From Streptosporangium canum (lineage in GTDB: Bacteria; Actinomycetota; Actinomycetes; Streptosporangiales; Streptosporangiaceae), in the NCBI RefSeq assembly GCF_900113865.1, contig NZ_FOQY01000032.1, positions 1 through 64,000 of the forward strand: 64,000 nucleotides of DNA. The letters are read 5' to 3'. The notes under the pieces are model-generated. The model was not told the DNA's origin. It made no database searches and saw only the letters and a program-made list of their open reading frames with translations. The translations under genes were made by a program, and so were the position numbers. Of this stretch, positions 56,564 to 64,000 are shown one piece after another (position 1 is the first letter of the stretch; every line of letters starts with the position of its first letter).

Positions 56564-57352
56564 TCATCGAGTCGATCCCAGCTTCCTGGAGATGCGCAGT
56601 GCCGTCTCCGCCACCAGCGGCCCCAGGTCGCGGACCCGGGCGGCGGTGATCCGCGAGGTGAGGCCCGAGACGGAGATGGCCGAGGTCGCGGTGTCGGTGT
56701 GGTTGAAGATCGGTGCGGCGACGCAGCGCACCTCGGGTTCGTTCTCGCGGTCGTCGACCGAGTAGCCCCGCTGCCGGATCCGGCTCAGCTCGGCGCGGAG
56801 CCGGTCGGCCTCGGTGATGGTGTACCGGGTGATGTGCGGCATCCCGGCGGCCACGACCCTCTCGACGTCCTCCTCCGGCTGCCAGGCGAGGATCGCCTTG
56901 CCGACGGCGGTGCAGTAGACGGGGGCCCGGCTGCCGATGCGCGAGGCCATGCGCACGTTGGTCTCGTTCTCGACCTTGTCGATGTAGACCACGTCCGGCG
57001 CGTCGTAGACCACGAGGTGGACGGTCTCCCGGACCTCGGTCATCAGCCGGTGGGACTCCTCGGCGGCGACCGTACGCAGGTCGAGCGTGGCCAGGTAGGC
57101 CTGGCCGAGGCGGAGCGCGCCGTGCCCCAGCCGGTAGGCGCCGGTCCTGCGGTCACGCTCCAGCAGCCTGGCGTCGATGAGCGGGGCGGTCAGCCGGAGC
57201 ACCGTGCTCTTGGACAGGCCGACCGCCTCGGCGAGCCTGGTGAGCGACAGGCCCTGGCCGGCGCCCGCGTGGTCGCGCACGTGTTCCAGCACGGCGAGGG
57301 CGCGCCGGAGCGAGGCCGACTGGTTGCGTTCCGGGGCAGCTTCGTTCATCAC
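56564..57352 (-). CDS. IclR family transcriptional regulator
   Basis: A 262-aa regulator with the winged helix at residues about 15-75 (SLTRLAEAVGLSKSTVLRLT) and the IclR effector domain (VARMASRIGSRAPVYCTAVG-type segment, here NVRMASRIGSRAPVYCTAVG). It heads the kinase unit and diverges from the sugar transporter. A 17-bp pseudo-palindrome typical of IclR sites lies in the shared promoter at 57435. It probably represses transport and metabolism until a sugar-derived inducer appears. Confidence 0.93.
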   Translation of the reverse strand: MMNEAAPERNQSASLRRALAVLEHVRDHAGAGQGLSLTRLAEAVGLSKSTVLRLTAPLIDARLLERDRRTGAYRLGHGALRLGQAYLATLDLRTVAAEESHRLMTEVRETVHLVVYDAPDVVYIDKVENETNVRMASRIGSRAPVYCTAVGKAILAWQPEEDVERVVAAGMPHITRYTITEADRLRAELSRIRQRGYSVDDRENEPEVRCVAAPIFNHTDTATSAISVSGLTSRITAARVRDLGPLVAETALRISRKLGSTR

Positions 57353-57434
57353 AGCCTCAGCGAGGATTCGGCGGGTCGAACACGCAGGTCAAGTTAGGGG
57401 AGCCGAGGTCTCCAACGCCACTTTGCAGCACAAG

Positions 57435-57451
57435 GTTCTGCACTGCACAAC
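57435..57451. promoter_or_regulatory. Probable IclR operator
   Basis: GTTCTGCACTGCACAAC is symmetric at every position except the centre and two flanking C bases (GTT.TGCA.TGCA.AAC), the usual IclR-site architecture. A further GCAGCACAA half lies just before it. The site is midway between the IclR and SBP genes. Confidence 0.75.
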
Positions 57452-57521
57452 AAAACTCGCCGCCTCTTCCCGCGACCGGTAAGCCCTTTCTAGGGTCTGC
57501 CGCCAACAGGAGGAGAGAGCT

Positions 57522-58784
57522 GTGAAGATCCTGAACTGGGCGGCGGCGGGTGTGGCCCTGCTGGCCCTCGCCGCGTGCGCCCCTTCCACCGCCCCGTCCG
57601 CGAGCGGCGGTGACGACAAGTCCGGGACCCTGCGGGTGTGGCTCTTCGACGAGCCCAACCGCGCCCCCAAGGAGAAGGTCGTCGCAGAGGCGATCAAGGA
57701 GTTCGGCGCCGCCAACGCGGACGTGAAGGTCGAGGTGACCTACATCCCGACGACGCCCGCCCGGCACGAGAAGTTCAAGGGCGCGTTCAACGACCCGGCG
57801 AGCGCCCCCGACGTCGCCGAGTACGGCAACACCGACCTCGCCGAGTACGCCGCCGCGGGAGGCTTCGCCGACCTGAGCGCCGACCTGCGGAGCTGGCCGG
57901 AGGGCAAGGACGTCGGCGCCGACCTGCTCAAGTCCGCGACCGTCGACGGCAAGGTCTACGGCCTGCCCTGGTTCATCGGCATCCGCGCGCTCTACTACCG
58001 CACCGACGTCTTCGAGGAGCTCGGCCTCAAGCCGCCCACGACGATCGAGAACCTCACCTCGGCCGCCCGTGAGATCCGCAAGAAGAAGCCCGAGCTGTAC
58101 GGCGTCGCCGTCGGCGGCGAGTACACCTTCGGCGCGCTCCCGTTCGTCTGGGACGCCGGCGGCGACATCGAGAGCCTCGACAGCCCCGAGGCCCGCAAGG
58201 GCGTGCAGGCGTACACCGACCTGCTCAGCGACGACAACTGCCCGCCGCAGACCTGCGCGAGCCTCACCGGCGGCAAGACCGTCGAGCTGTTCGCCAGCGG
58301 CAAGGCGGCCATGGGCATCCTCGGCAACTTCAGCCGCTCCGCGGTCGACGCGGGCGCGGCGGCGGGCAAGTACGCCGTGGTGCCGCTGCCCGGCGCCAAG
58401 GAGGGGGCGATCGCCCCGGCCTTCTCCGGCGGCAACAACCTCGGCGTCATGAAGAGCAGCAAGCACCGCTCGCTGGCCGTCAAGTTCCTGCAGCTGCTGG
58501 GCGGCAAGGCGTACCAGACCAAGATGTACGAGGCCATGGGCAACCTGCCCACGCTGACCTCGGCCCGTGACGAGCTCGCGGCCAAGGACTCCTTCCTCAA
58601 GCCGTTCCTCGACACCGTCGCGGCCGGTACCCGTTTCGTGCCGATCGACCCGGCCTGGGTGAAGATCGACAACCAGAAGGTCATCCCGACCATGCTCCAG
58701 AAGATCGCGACCAAGCAGGCCACCGTCGAGCAGGCCACCGCCGAGGCCGCAGCGGCGGTGAAGGCCGCGTTCGGCCGGTCATGA
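57522..58784 (+). CDS. Sugar ABC transporter substrate-binding lipoprotein
   Basis: A 420-aa family 1 solute-binding protein read from GTG 57522 after AGGAGGA (57508-57514). The lipobox is LLALAAC, with Cys19 as the anchoring residue. The mature protein has the typical N-terminal strand (LRVWLFDEPNRAPKEKVVAE) and the GLPWFIGIRALYYRTDVFEE segment. It captures a sugar, probably an oligosaccharide, for the two permeases encoded next. An ATPase is not encoded here; shared MsiK-type ATPases serve such systems in actinomycetes. Confidence 0.94.
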   Translation: MKILNWAAAGVALLALAACAPSTAPSASGGDDKSGTLRVWLFDEPNRAPKEKVVAEAIKEFGAANADVKVEVTYIPTTPARHEKFKGAFNDPASAPDVAEYGNTDLAEYAAAGGFADLSADLRSWPEGKDVGADLLKSATVDGKVYGLPWFIGIRALYYRTDVFEELGLKPPTTIENLTSAAREIRKKKPELYGVAVGGEYTFGALPFVWDAGGDIESLDSPEARKGVQAYTDLLSDDNCPPQTCASLTGGKTVELFASGKAAMGILGNFSRSAVDAGAAAGKYAVVPLPGAKEGAIAPAFSGGNNLGVMKSSKHRSLAVKFLQLLGGKAYQTKMYEAMGNLPTLTSARDELAAKDSFLKPFLDTVAAGTRFVPIDPAWVKIDNQKVIPTMLQKIATKQATVEQATAEAAAAVKAAFGRS

Positions 58785-59719
58785 CGGCGGTCACCACGGC
58801 GCCGGCGGACCCGGAGACCCGGGTCCGCCGGTCACCGCCACGTCCCAGGGGCAGGCTCCGGCCCTGGCTCTACCTGCTGCCGTCCGCGGCGGTGCTGCTG
58901 CCGCTCTTCGGCTACCCGATCTACATGCTCGGCCTGCTGTCGGTGTTCGACTACCGGCAGGCGCAGGTCAGCGGGGGCGAGCCGACGCGTTTCATCGGGT
59001 TCGACAACTACGCGACGCTCCTGGGCGACCAGCGCTTCTGGTCGGTGCTGGCGCAGACCGTGGTGTTCGCCGCCGCCCTGGTGATCGCGACGCTGGCGGT
59101 CGGCGCGGCGCTCGCCGTCGTGCTGACCAAGGCCGGCCGGGTGCCGCGCCTGCTGCTGTCGCTGGCGGCCATGGCCGCCTGGGCCGCGCCCGCGATGACC
59201 GGCTCGACGGTCTGGATGTTCCTCTTCGACGCCGACCTGGGCCTGGTCAACCAGCTCCTGGGCATCGAGGGCTACAACTGGTTCTACGACAAGTGGGTCA
59301 CGTTCGGCATCGTCGGCGCGACCGTGGTCTGGCACTCCTTCCCCTTCGTCATGGTCACGCTCTACGCCGGGATCCAGGCCGTCCCGAGCTCGGTGCTGGA
59401 GGCGGCCGCGCTCGACGGGGCCTCGGCCTGGCACAGCTTCTGGCGGGTCATCGTGCCGATGCTGCGGCCTCTGGTCACGATCGTGGTCATCCAGTCGATC
59501 ATCTGGGACTTCAAGATCTTCACGCAGATCTACGTGATGACCAACGGCGGCGGCATCGCGGGACAGAACTCCGTGCTGAACGTCTACGCCTACCAGACCG
59601 CCTTCGGCTCCTCGGAGTACGGGCTCGGCTCGGCGATCGGTGTGATCATGACGCTGATCCTGCTCGTGGTCACCCTGCTCTACATCCGCGCCCTCTACCG
59701 CAGCGGGGAGAAGCTGTGA
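58781..59719 (+). CDS. Sugar ABC permease (MalF/UgpA type)
   Basis: A 312-aa permease with six helices; the EAA loop, which contacts the ATPase, is LEAAALDGASAWHSFWRVIV. The start ATG overlaps the SBP stop (58781-58784), and its stop overlaps the next permease. It forms the membrane channel with the following protein. Confidence 0.94.
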   Translation: MTAVTTAPADPETRVRRSPPRPRGRLRPWLYLLPSAAVLLPLFGYPIYMLGLLSVFDYRQAQVSGGEPTRFIGFDNYATLLGDQRFWSVLAQTVVFAAALVIATLAVGAALAVVLTKAGRVPRLLLSLAAMAAWAAPAMTGSTVWMFLFDADLGLVNQLLGIEGYNWFYDKWVTFGIVGATVVWHSFPFVMVTLYAGIQAVPSSVLEAAALDGASAWHSFWRVIVPMLRPLVTIVVIQSIIWDFKIFTQIYVMTNGGGIAGQNSVLNVYAYQTAFGSSEYGLGSAIGVIMTLILLVVTLLYIRALYRSGEKL

Positions 59720-60555
59720 GCAGATCCCGCCTGGCCGCCAACACCGTCGCGGTGGTCGCCGCGGTCGTCACGTTCTTCCCGATCTACTGGATGGTCCTGT
59801 CGGCGCTCAAGCCCGCGGGCGAGATCCAGTCGCTGGAGGTCCGCCCCTGGACCCTGGCCCCCACCTTCGAGCACTTCCAGCGCGTGCTCGGCGGCGAGAA
59901 CTTCAGCAGATACCTCCTCAACAGTCTCGGCGTCGCCCTGACGGTCGTCGTCCTGTCCGCGGTGGTGGCCTTCCTCGCCGCCGTGGCGGTCACCCGGTTC
60001 CACTTCCGGTTCCGCACGACCGTGCTGATCATGTTCCTGGTGGCGCAGATGGTGCCCGTGGAGGCGCTCACCATCCCGCTGTTCTTCCTGATCCGCGACA
60101 TCGGTACGGCGGTGCCGGGGGTGGGGCTCAACACGCTGGGCTCGCTCGTCCTGGTCCACCTGGCCTTCTCGCTGCCGTTCGCGGTCTGGATGATGCGGGG
60201 ATTCGTGGCCGCGGTGCCCGAGGCGCTGGAGGAGGCCGCCATGATCGACGGCGCGAGCCGTTCCGTCATCCTGTGGCGGATCCTGTTCCCCCTCGTCGCA
60301 CCGGGTCTGATCGCGACCAGCGTGTTCTCCTTCATCACCGCCTGGAACGACTTCATCTTCGCCAGGACCTTCATCATCTCGGCCAAGGACAACCAGACCC
60401 TGCCCGCGGCCCTGCTGGTCTTCTTCAAACCCGACGAGAACGACTGGGGAGGAATCATGGCGGCCTCGACGCTGATGACCATTCCTGTACTGATCTTCTT
60501 CGTGGCCGTCCAGCGCAGGCTGGTGGCAGGACTCGGCGGGGCGGTGAAGGATTGA
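59716..60555 (+). CDS. Sugar ABC permease (MalG/UgpE type)
   Basis: A 279-aa permease read from GTG 59716, overlapping the upstream stop (GTGA). It has six helices and the EAA motif EALEEAAMIDGASRSVILWR. A TTG start for the hexosaminidase overlaps its stop. Confidence 0.94.
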   Translation: MSRSRLAANTVAVVAAVVTFFPIYWMVLSALKPAGEIQSLEVRPWTLAPTFEHFQRVLGGENFSRYLLNSLGVALTVVVLSAVVAFLAAVAVTRFHFRFRTTVLIMFLVAQMVPVEALTIPLFFLIRDIGTAVPGVGLNTLGSLVLVHLAFSLPFAVWMMRGFVAAVPEALEEAAMIDGASRSVILWRILFPLVAPGLIATSVFSFITAWNDFIFARTFIISAKDNQTLPAALLVFFKPDENDWGGIMAASTLMTIPVLIFFVAVQRRLVAGLGGAVKD

Positions 60556-62453
60556 CCCCCCAGGGCCAGACCCCCGCCGGCCGGCCCCTGGACGGCCAGA
60601 CCTCGCACGGCCGGCTCCCTGTGGGCCAGACCTCGCACGGCCATACCACCCAGGGCCAGATCTCGTACGGCCTGATCCCGCTGCCCTCCTCGGTCCGGCC
60701 GGGCGCCGGTGAGTTCACGCTGACCGCCGGGACAGCCCTCGACGCCCCGCCCGAGCTGTACGGCGTCGCCGCCTGGCTCCGCTCCGCGCTCGGCCCGGCC
60801 ACCGGCTGCGCCCTCCTGCCGTCGGGGGCCGGGGCCCCGGGCGCGGCCGGTATCGGCGGCGGGAACGGTGCCGGCGCGGACGCGGAGCATGCGGCCGGTG
60901 GAGAGGGGCGCATCGTGCTGGCGCTCGGTCCCGGTCTGGCGGCCGAGGAGTTCCGGCTCCGGATCACCCCCGCCGGCGTGCGGATCACCGGCGGTGACGC
61001 CGCGGGAGTGTTCTACGGGGCGCAGACCTTCCGCCTGCTGCTCCCGCCCGCCGCGCTGCGCCGTGCGCCCGTCGCGGGCGGCCCGCTGACCGTGCCCGCC
61101 ACCGAGATCGAGGACCGGCCCCGGTACGGCTGGCGCGGATGCATGCTGGACGTCGCCCGGCACTTCATGCCCAAGGCGGACCTGCTGCGCTTCATCGACC
61201 TGCTCGCCCTGCACAGGCTGAACGTGCTCCACCTCCACCTCACCGACGATCAGGGCTGGCGGGTGGAGATCGCGAAGTATCCCCGGCTGACCTCGGTGGG
61301 GGGCTGGCGGTCGTCGAGCATGCTCGGCTCCCGCCAGCACGAGACCTTCCTGCCACGTCCGCACGGCGGCTTCTACACCGCCGACGACCTGCGGGAGATC
61401 GTCGCCTACGCGGCCGAGCGGTACGTCACCGTGGTGCCCGAGATCGACCTGCCCGGTCACACCCAGGCCGCGGTCGCCGCCTACCCCTGGCTCGCCCCGG
61501 AGGCGGCAGACGGCTTGGAGGCGGCCGATGTCCCGGAAGTAGCCGATGCCCCGGAGACGGCCGACGGCTTGGAGGCGGCCGCCGTCCCGGAAGTAGCCGA
61601 TGCCCCGGAAGAAGCCGGGGGCGCGGGGGCGGTCGACGGGGTGGGGCCGGAAGGCGGTGTGGGGCAGGTCGGGGTCCGCGCCGCGTGGGGGCTCTCCCCG
61701 CACGGTCTCGACGTCACCTCCGCCGCGGCGCTGGACTTCTGCCGTGACGTCCTGGACGAGGTCATGGAGCTGTTCCCCGGCTCACACGTGGGCATCGGCG
61801 GTGACGAGTGCCCGGGTGACGCCCGCTCGCGGGCCGCCTTCGTCACCGCCCTCGCCGAACACGTCACCGGACGCGGGCGCGTGCCGTACGCCTGGGACGA
61901 GATCCTGGAGTGCGGGGCGGTGCCCGGTGTGACGGTGGCGGCCTGGCGTGGGCCGGACGCGGCGGTCGTGGCGGCGCGGGCCGGTCACCGGGTGGTCTCC
62001 TGCCCGGACATGTCCGTCTACTTCGACTATCGCCAGTCGGAGCTGCCGGACGAGCCCATCCCCGTCGGCCCGCCGCTCTCCCTCCAGGACGTCCACGCCT
62101 TCGAACCCGAACCGGCGGGGCTGACCGCCGACGAGCGCTCCCGCGTGATCGGAGCCCAGTGCAACGTCTGGACCGAGCACATGGACAGCCCGCGGGCCGT
62201 CGACTACATGGTCTTCCCCCGGCTGTGCGCGTTCGCCGAGGTCGTGTGGTCCGCGGACCGCACGCCGTACCCGGACTTCGCCCGGCGGCTGGAGGCGCAC
62301 ACGGCCCGGCTCGACGCGCTGGGGGTGGAGTATCGGCCCGCGGCGGGACCGCACCCCTGGCAGAGCCGTCCCGACGCGCCGGGCTGGCCGATCAGCAAGG
62401 CCCGGCGCGAGGCCATGGTGGCCGAGTTTGGCGTCGGCAAGCGCCGGGGGTGA
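60552..62453 (+). CDS. Beta-N-acetylhexosaminidase (GH20), cytoplasmic
   Basis: A 633-aa GH20 enzyme read from TTG 60552, which overlaps the permease stop (TTGA). It has a Gln/Gly-rich start (QTSHGRLPVGQTSHGH), a GH20b domain and a TIM barrel (YGWRGCMLDVARHFMPKADL; LHLTDDQGWRVEI). The catalytic Asp-Glu pair is in HVGIGGDECPGD near 417-418. No signal peptide is visible, so it should split imported amino-sugar oligosaccharides inside the cell. An odd acidic repeat insert lies near 318-356. This suggests that the transporter carries a GlcNAc- or GalNAc-containing oligosaccharide. Confidence 0.9.
   Translation: MTPQGQTPAGRPLDGQTSHGRLPVGQTSHGHTTQGQISYGLIPLPSSVRPGAGEFTLTAGTALDAPPELYGVAAWLRSALGPATGCALLPSGAGAPGAAGIGGGNGAGADAEHAAGGEGRIVLALGPGLAAEEFRLRITPAGVRITGGDAAGVFYGAQTFRLLLPPAALRRAPVAGGPLTVPATEIEDRPRYGWRGCMLDVARHFMPKADLLRFIDLLALHRLNVLHLHLTDDQGWRVEIAKYPRLTSVGGWRSSSMLGSRQHETFLPRPHGGFYTADDLREIVAYAAERYVTVVPEIDLPGHTQAAVAAYPWLAPEAADGLEAADVPEVADAPETADGLEAAAVPEVADAPEEAGGAGAVDGVGPEGGVGQVGVRAAWGLSPHGLDVTSAAALDFCRDVLDEVMELFPGSHVGIGGDECPGDARSRAAFVTALAEHVTGRGRVPYAWDEILECGAVPGVTVAAWRGPDAAVVAARAGHRVVSCPDMSVYFDYRQSELPDEPIPVGPPLSLQDVHAFEPEPAGLTADERSRVIGAQCNVWTEHMDSPRAVDYMVFPRLCAFAEVVWSADRTPYPDFARRLEAHTARLDALGVEYRPAAGPHPWQSRPDAPGWPISKARREAMVAEFGVGKRRG
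61506..61613 (+). repeat. 54-bp tandem repeat inside the GH20 gene
   Basis: Two in-frame 54-bp units (61506-61559 and 61560-61613) encode 18 residues each (LEAADVPEVADAPETADG-like). They sit in a surface insertion of the barrel before the catalytic part. The near identity indicates recent duplication. Confidence 0.9.
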
Positions 62454-62712
62454 AGGCCGGCCAGCATCGGAGTGGAGGTGGGCAGGCGTCAGGAGTGGAG
62501 GTCGGCGAGTGTCAGGGGTGAAGCGGTCACCGCGGCGCCGCCCGTGCCGCCCCCGTCCTCGGGCGGCGGCGGTCACGGCATGCGCCGCGATACCCGCCGC
62601 CGGCTTCCGCTCGGCGGTATACCGAGGATTTTCGCCCGGTCCCGGGGCTAACTGTCGCTCGGGGGGACTGACAGGCCAAAATTGATCCGTGGGCAGGATC
62701 GGATCGGTAGGG

Positions 62713-63540
62713 ATGAGCGATTGCGAGCGTGGGCAACTTCCGCCAGTGCTGGGTCAGCTGTTCGCCGACGGCGGTGACGGGCGCACGCTCTCCAGCGTGC
62801 TGCCGGCCGGGGACGTCGTCTGGCCCGACCCCGGTTACGCGAAGTTCACTGTCGATCACCGTCCGGCGTTCTGGCTGAGTGACCTGCCGGTCTCCGGCGA
62901 GTTCTGGGCCGGGCTGCGGGCCGAGCACGGGCGTTCGGGGCTGTGGCCGGTGCTGCTTGAGGACTCCGTCCAGCCGTGGTCGGCCGGGCAGATCGCTCCG
63001 GACGCGGTGGCCGAGATCGACAACTACCACGCCGCCGCGTTCATGGCCGAGGTGTGGTCGGACTGGATCGAGAGAGCCAACACCGACCAGCTCGAACTGC
63101 TGGCCCCCTTCGGCCCGCAGTGCCCGGGACCGGCCGCGTCGGGGCAGCTCGCCGCCGATCCCGGCGTGGTCGCCGACTGGTACGCCGGGCTGGTGGCCGA
63201 GCGCAGGACCCCGCTCGGCCTGGTCGCGGCGGAGCGGGGGGCCGACGCGCTGGCCGTCATGGGGTGGCAGGGCGCGCTGAACCACAACGAGTGGATGATC
63301 CCGCTCGCGGCCGTGGTGCGGAGCTGGGAGGACAGGTTCGGGGCGCGGGTGGTCGGCATCGGCTTCAACACCCTGGACCTGAGCGTCGCCGCGCCCCCGG
63401 TCACCCCCGAACACGCCCTGCACGTCGCCGCCGAGCACTGGACGTTCTGCCCCGACAGCGTCGTCTACAGCGCCGGGACGCTGGTCGACTACGCCGAGGA
63501 GATCAGGGGCAGGAACGCCTGGTCGTTCTGGTGGGACTGA
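62713..63540 (+). CDS. DUF4253 protein
   Basis: A 275-aa soluble protein read from ATG 62713 (MSDCERGQLPPVLGQ); GTG 62689 would add 8 residues. The C-terminal ~110 residues form a DUF4253 domain (VMGWQGALNHNEWMIPLAAV; VRSWEDRFGARVVGIGFNTL; EHWTFCPDSVV). The family is common in actinomycetes and often lies with SMI1/immunity-type genes, but its role is unknown. Single gene; no operon partner. Confidence 0.85.
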   Translation: MSDCERGQLPPVLGQLFADGGDGRTLSSVLPAGDVVWPDPGYAKFTVDHRPAFWLSDLPVSGEFWAGLRAEHGRSGLWPVLLEDSVQPWSAGQIAPDAVAEIDNYHAAAFMAEVWSDWIERANTDQLELLAPFGPQCPGPAASGQLAADPGVVADWYAGLVAERRTPLGLVAAERGADALAVMGWQGALNHNEWMIPLAAVVRSWEDRFGARVVGIGFNTLDLSVAAPPVTPEHALHVAAEHWTFCPDSVVYSAGTLVDYAEEIRGRNAWSFWWD

Positions 63541-63602
63541 TCACCTGAGCAGGAAGTCCCGGAGCAGCAGCGCGTCACCCCTGGCGACCACCCGGCTACC
63601 CT

Positions 63603-63707
63603 ATGATGGCGCTGGCCGGCGGCGGCGCCCTCGCCGCACTCGCGGCGATCGCGTTCCTGCTGACCCAGCGGAAACGCCGTTCGCGCCGGGAACCGAGCGA
63701 CGCCTGA
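63603..63707 (+). CDS. Possible 34-aa membrane peptide or C-terminal anchor fragment
   Basis: ATG 63603 opens a short frame with one hydrophobic helix (GGALAALAAIAFLLTQ) and a strongly basic tail (RKRRSRREPSDA). This is how LPXTG-like or membrane-anchored proteins end, so it may be a remnant of a longer gene instead of a real small protein. No ribosome site is evident. Confidence 0.35.
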   Translation: MMALAGGGALAALAAIAFLLTQRKRRSRREPSDA

Positions 63708-63721
63708 GATATCCGTGGGAG

Positions 63722-63831
63722 TCACCGCGCGACACCGCGGCGTGCTCCCACGGCGACTGGTTCACGAACTGCCGCAAGGCATGCATGTCACCGTCCGGCA
63801 GCCGCTCGAGCTCCTCCAAGTCCACGCGCAC
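63722..63831 (-). pseudogene. Transposase-like N-terminal remnant (IS701-like)
   Basis: The minus strand from ATG 63831 encodes LPDGDMHALRQFVNQSPWEH, similar to the early part of IS701-type transposases (as recalled), then continues with unrelated Arg-rich sequence. No DDE domain is present. It is probably a short leftover of an element. Confidence 0.4.
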
Positions 63832-63880
63832 AGCGTGCCGAGCCCGACATCCAAGATCAAATGAACCTGACGAAGTGCTG

Positions 63881-64000
63881 CTAGAAGCGGTAGTGCAGGA
63901 CGGTGGTCCCCTTGCGGGACCAGGCCGCGCTGCGTGCCGACAGCCTGGTGAACAGGCGCAGGGCTGTCGGGAACCGGGCGACTTCGGGCTCTCGCGTGAG
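63881..64000 (-). CDS. C-terminal end of an unidentified gene (partial)
   Basis: A minus-strand frame enters from the right edge and stops at TAG (63881-63883) after 39 codons (EVARFPTALRLFTRLSARSA, then AWSRKGTTVLHYRF). The composition fits a real actinobacterial gene; the family cannot be named. Confidence 0.4.
   Translation of the reverse strand, partial: LTREPEVARFPTALRLFTRLSARSAAWSRKGTTVLHYRF

Overview
The window is uniformly high-GC, with GTG/TTG starts, many 4-nt overlaps (ATGA, GTGA, TTGA) and typical actinomycete families: HTH-DUF5753 regulators with DUF397 partners, an AfsR/SARP regulator, NERD, DUF4407, DUF6461 and ISAs1. It looks like chromosome of a filamentous actinomycete, most like Streptosporangiaceae (inference; no 16S or marker gene is present).

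Layout. 1-5.2 kb: end of a membrane protein, a three-gene unit ending in a WXG100-like protein, an autoregulated TetR gene and a NERD protein. 5.3-9.6 kb: a two-gene nucleotidyltransferase locus broken by a 3,232-bp composite transposon. An ISAs1 element forms its left side and a 157-bp MITE its right side; between them lie two cargo genes, one nuclease-like. A perfect 10-bp target duplication flanks the unit, and removing it restores the reading frame. 9.7-12 kb: MFS pump and TetR regulator with a strong operator. 12-24.5 kb: two direct ~1.3-kb copies of an HTH-DUF5753/DUF397 module bracket a complete type I restriction-modification operon (hsdR-hsdS-hsdM) and a Nudix/SAH-hydrolase-like pair. 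An hsdM scar fused to a broken DUF397 gene marks the right border. 24.5-30 kb: secreted peptide, VapBC-like pair, MoxR/vWA pair, DUF6461 protein, MerR remnant, tRNA-Lys(CTT) and an integrase scar.

30-38.3 kb holds a divergent five-gene cluster. One arm is a three-gene overlapping operon: an unrecognised protein, a P-loop GTPase-like protein, and a protein whose C-terminus looks like a membrane-tethered solute-binding domain. The other arm is a DUF4407 coiled-coil membrane protein and a Ser/Thr kinase with an MgtE_N-like tail. I read it as a candidate envelope-sensing signalling or conflict system. 38.3-46.8 kb: GNAT; a Cys-rich/Tat/MauE-like operon; a zinc-ribbon TetR facing an ABC/FtsX exporter across a perfect operator; an ArsR-type regulator and an MFS pump.

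47-54 kb is the other strong candidate: S26 peptidase-like protein, AfsR-like regulator, a 63-aa six-Cys peptide, MauE-like protein, TlpA/MauD-like thioredoxin and an ABC exporter. It looks like a regulated locus for making, oxidising, cleaving and exporting a disulfide-rich peptide, with phased GCTGTA repeats directly before the peptide gene. 54-62.5 kb: DUF4142 protein, GNAT remnant, then an IclR-controlled sugar locus (PfkB kinase, SBP, two permeases, cytoplasmic GH20). 62.5-64 kb: DUF4253 protein, a transposase-like remnant and a gene running off the end.
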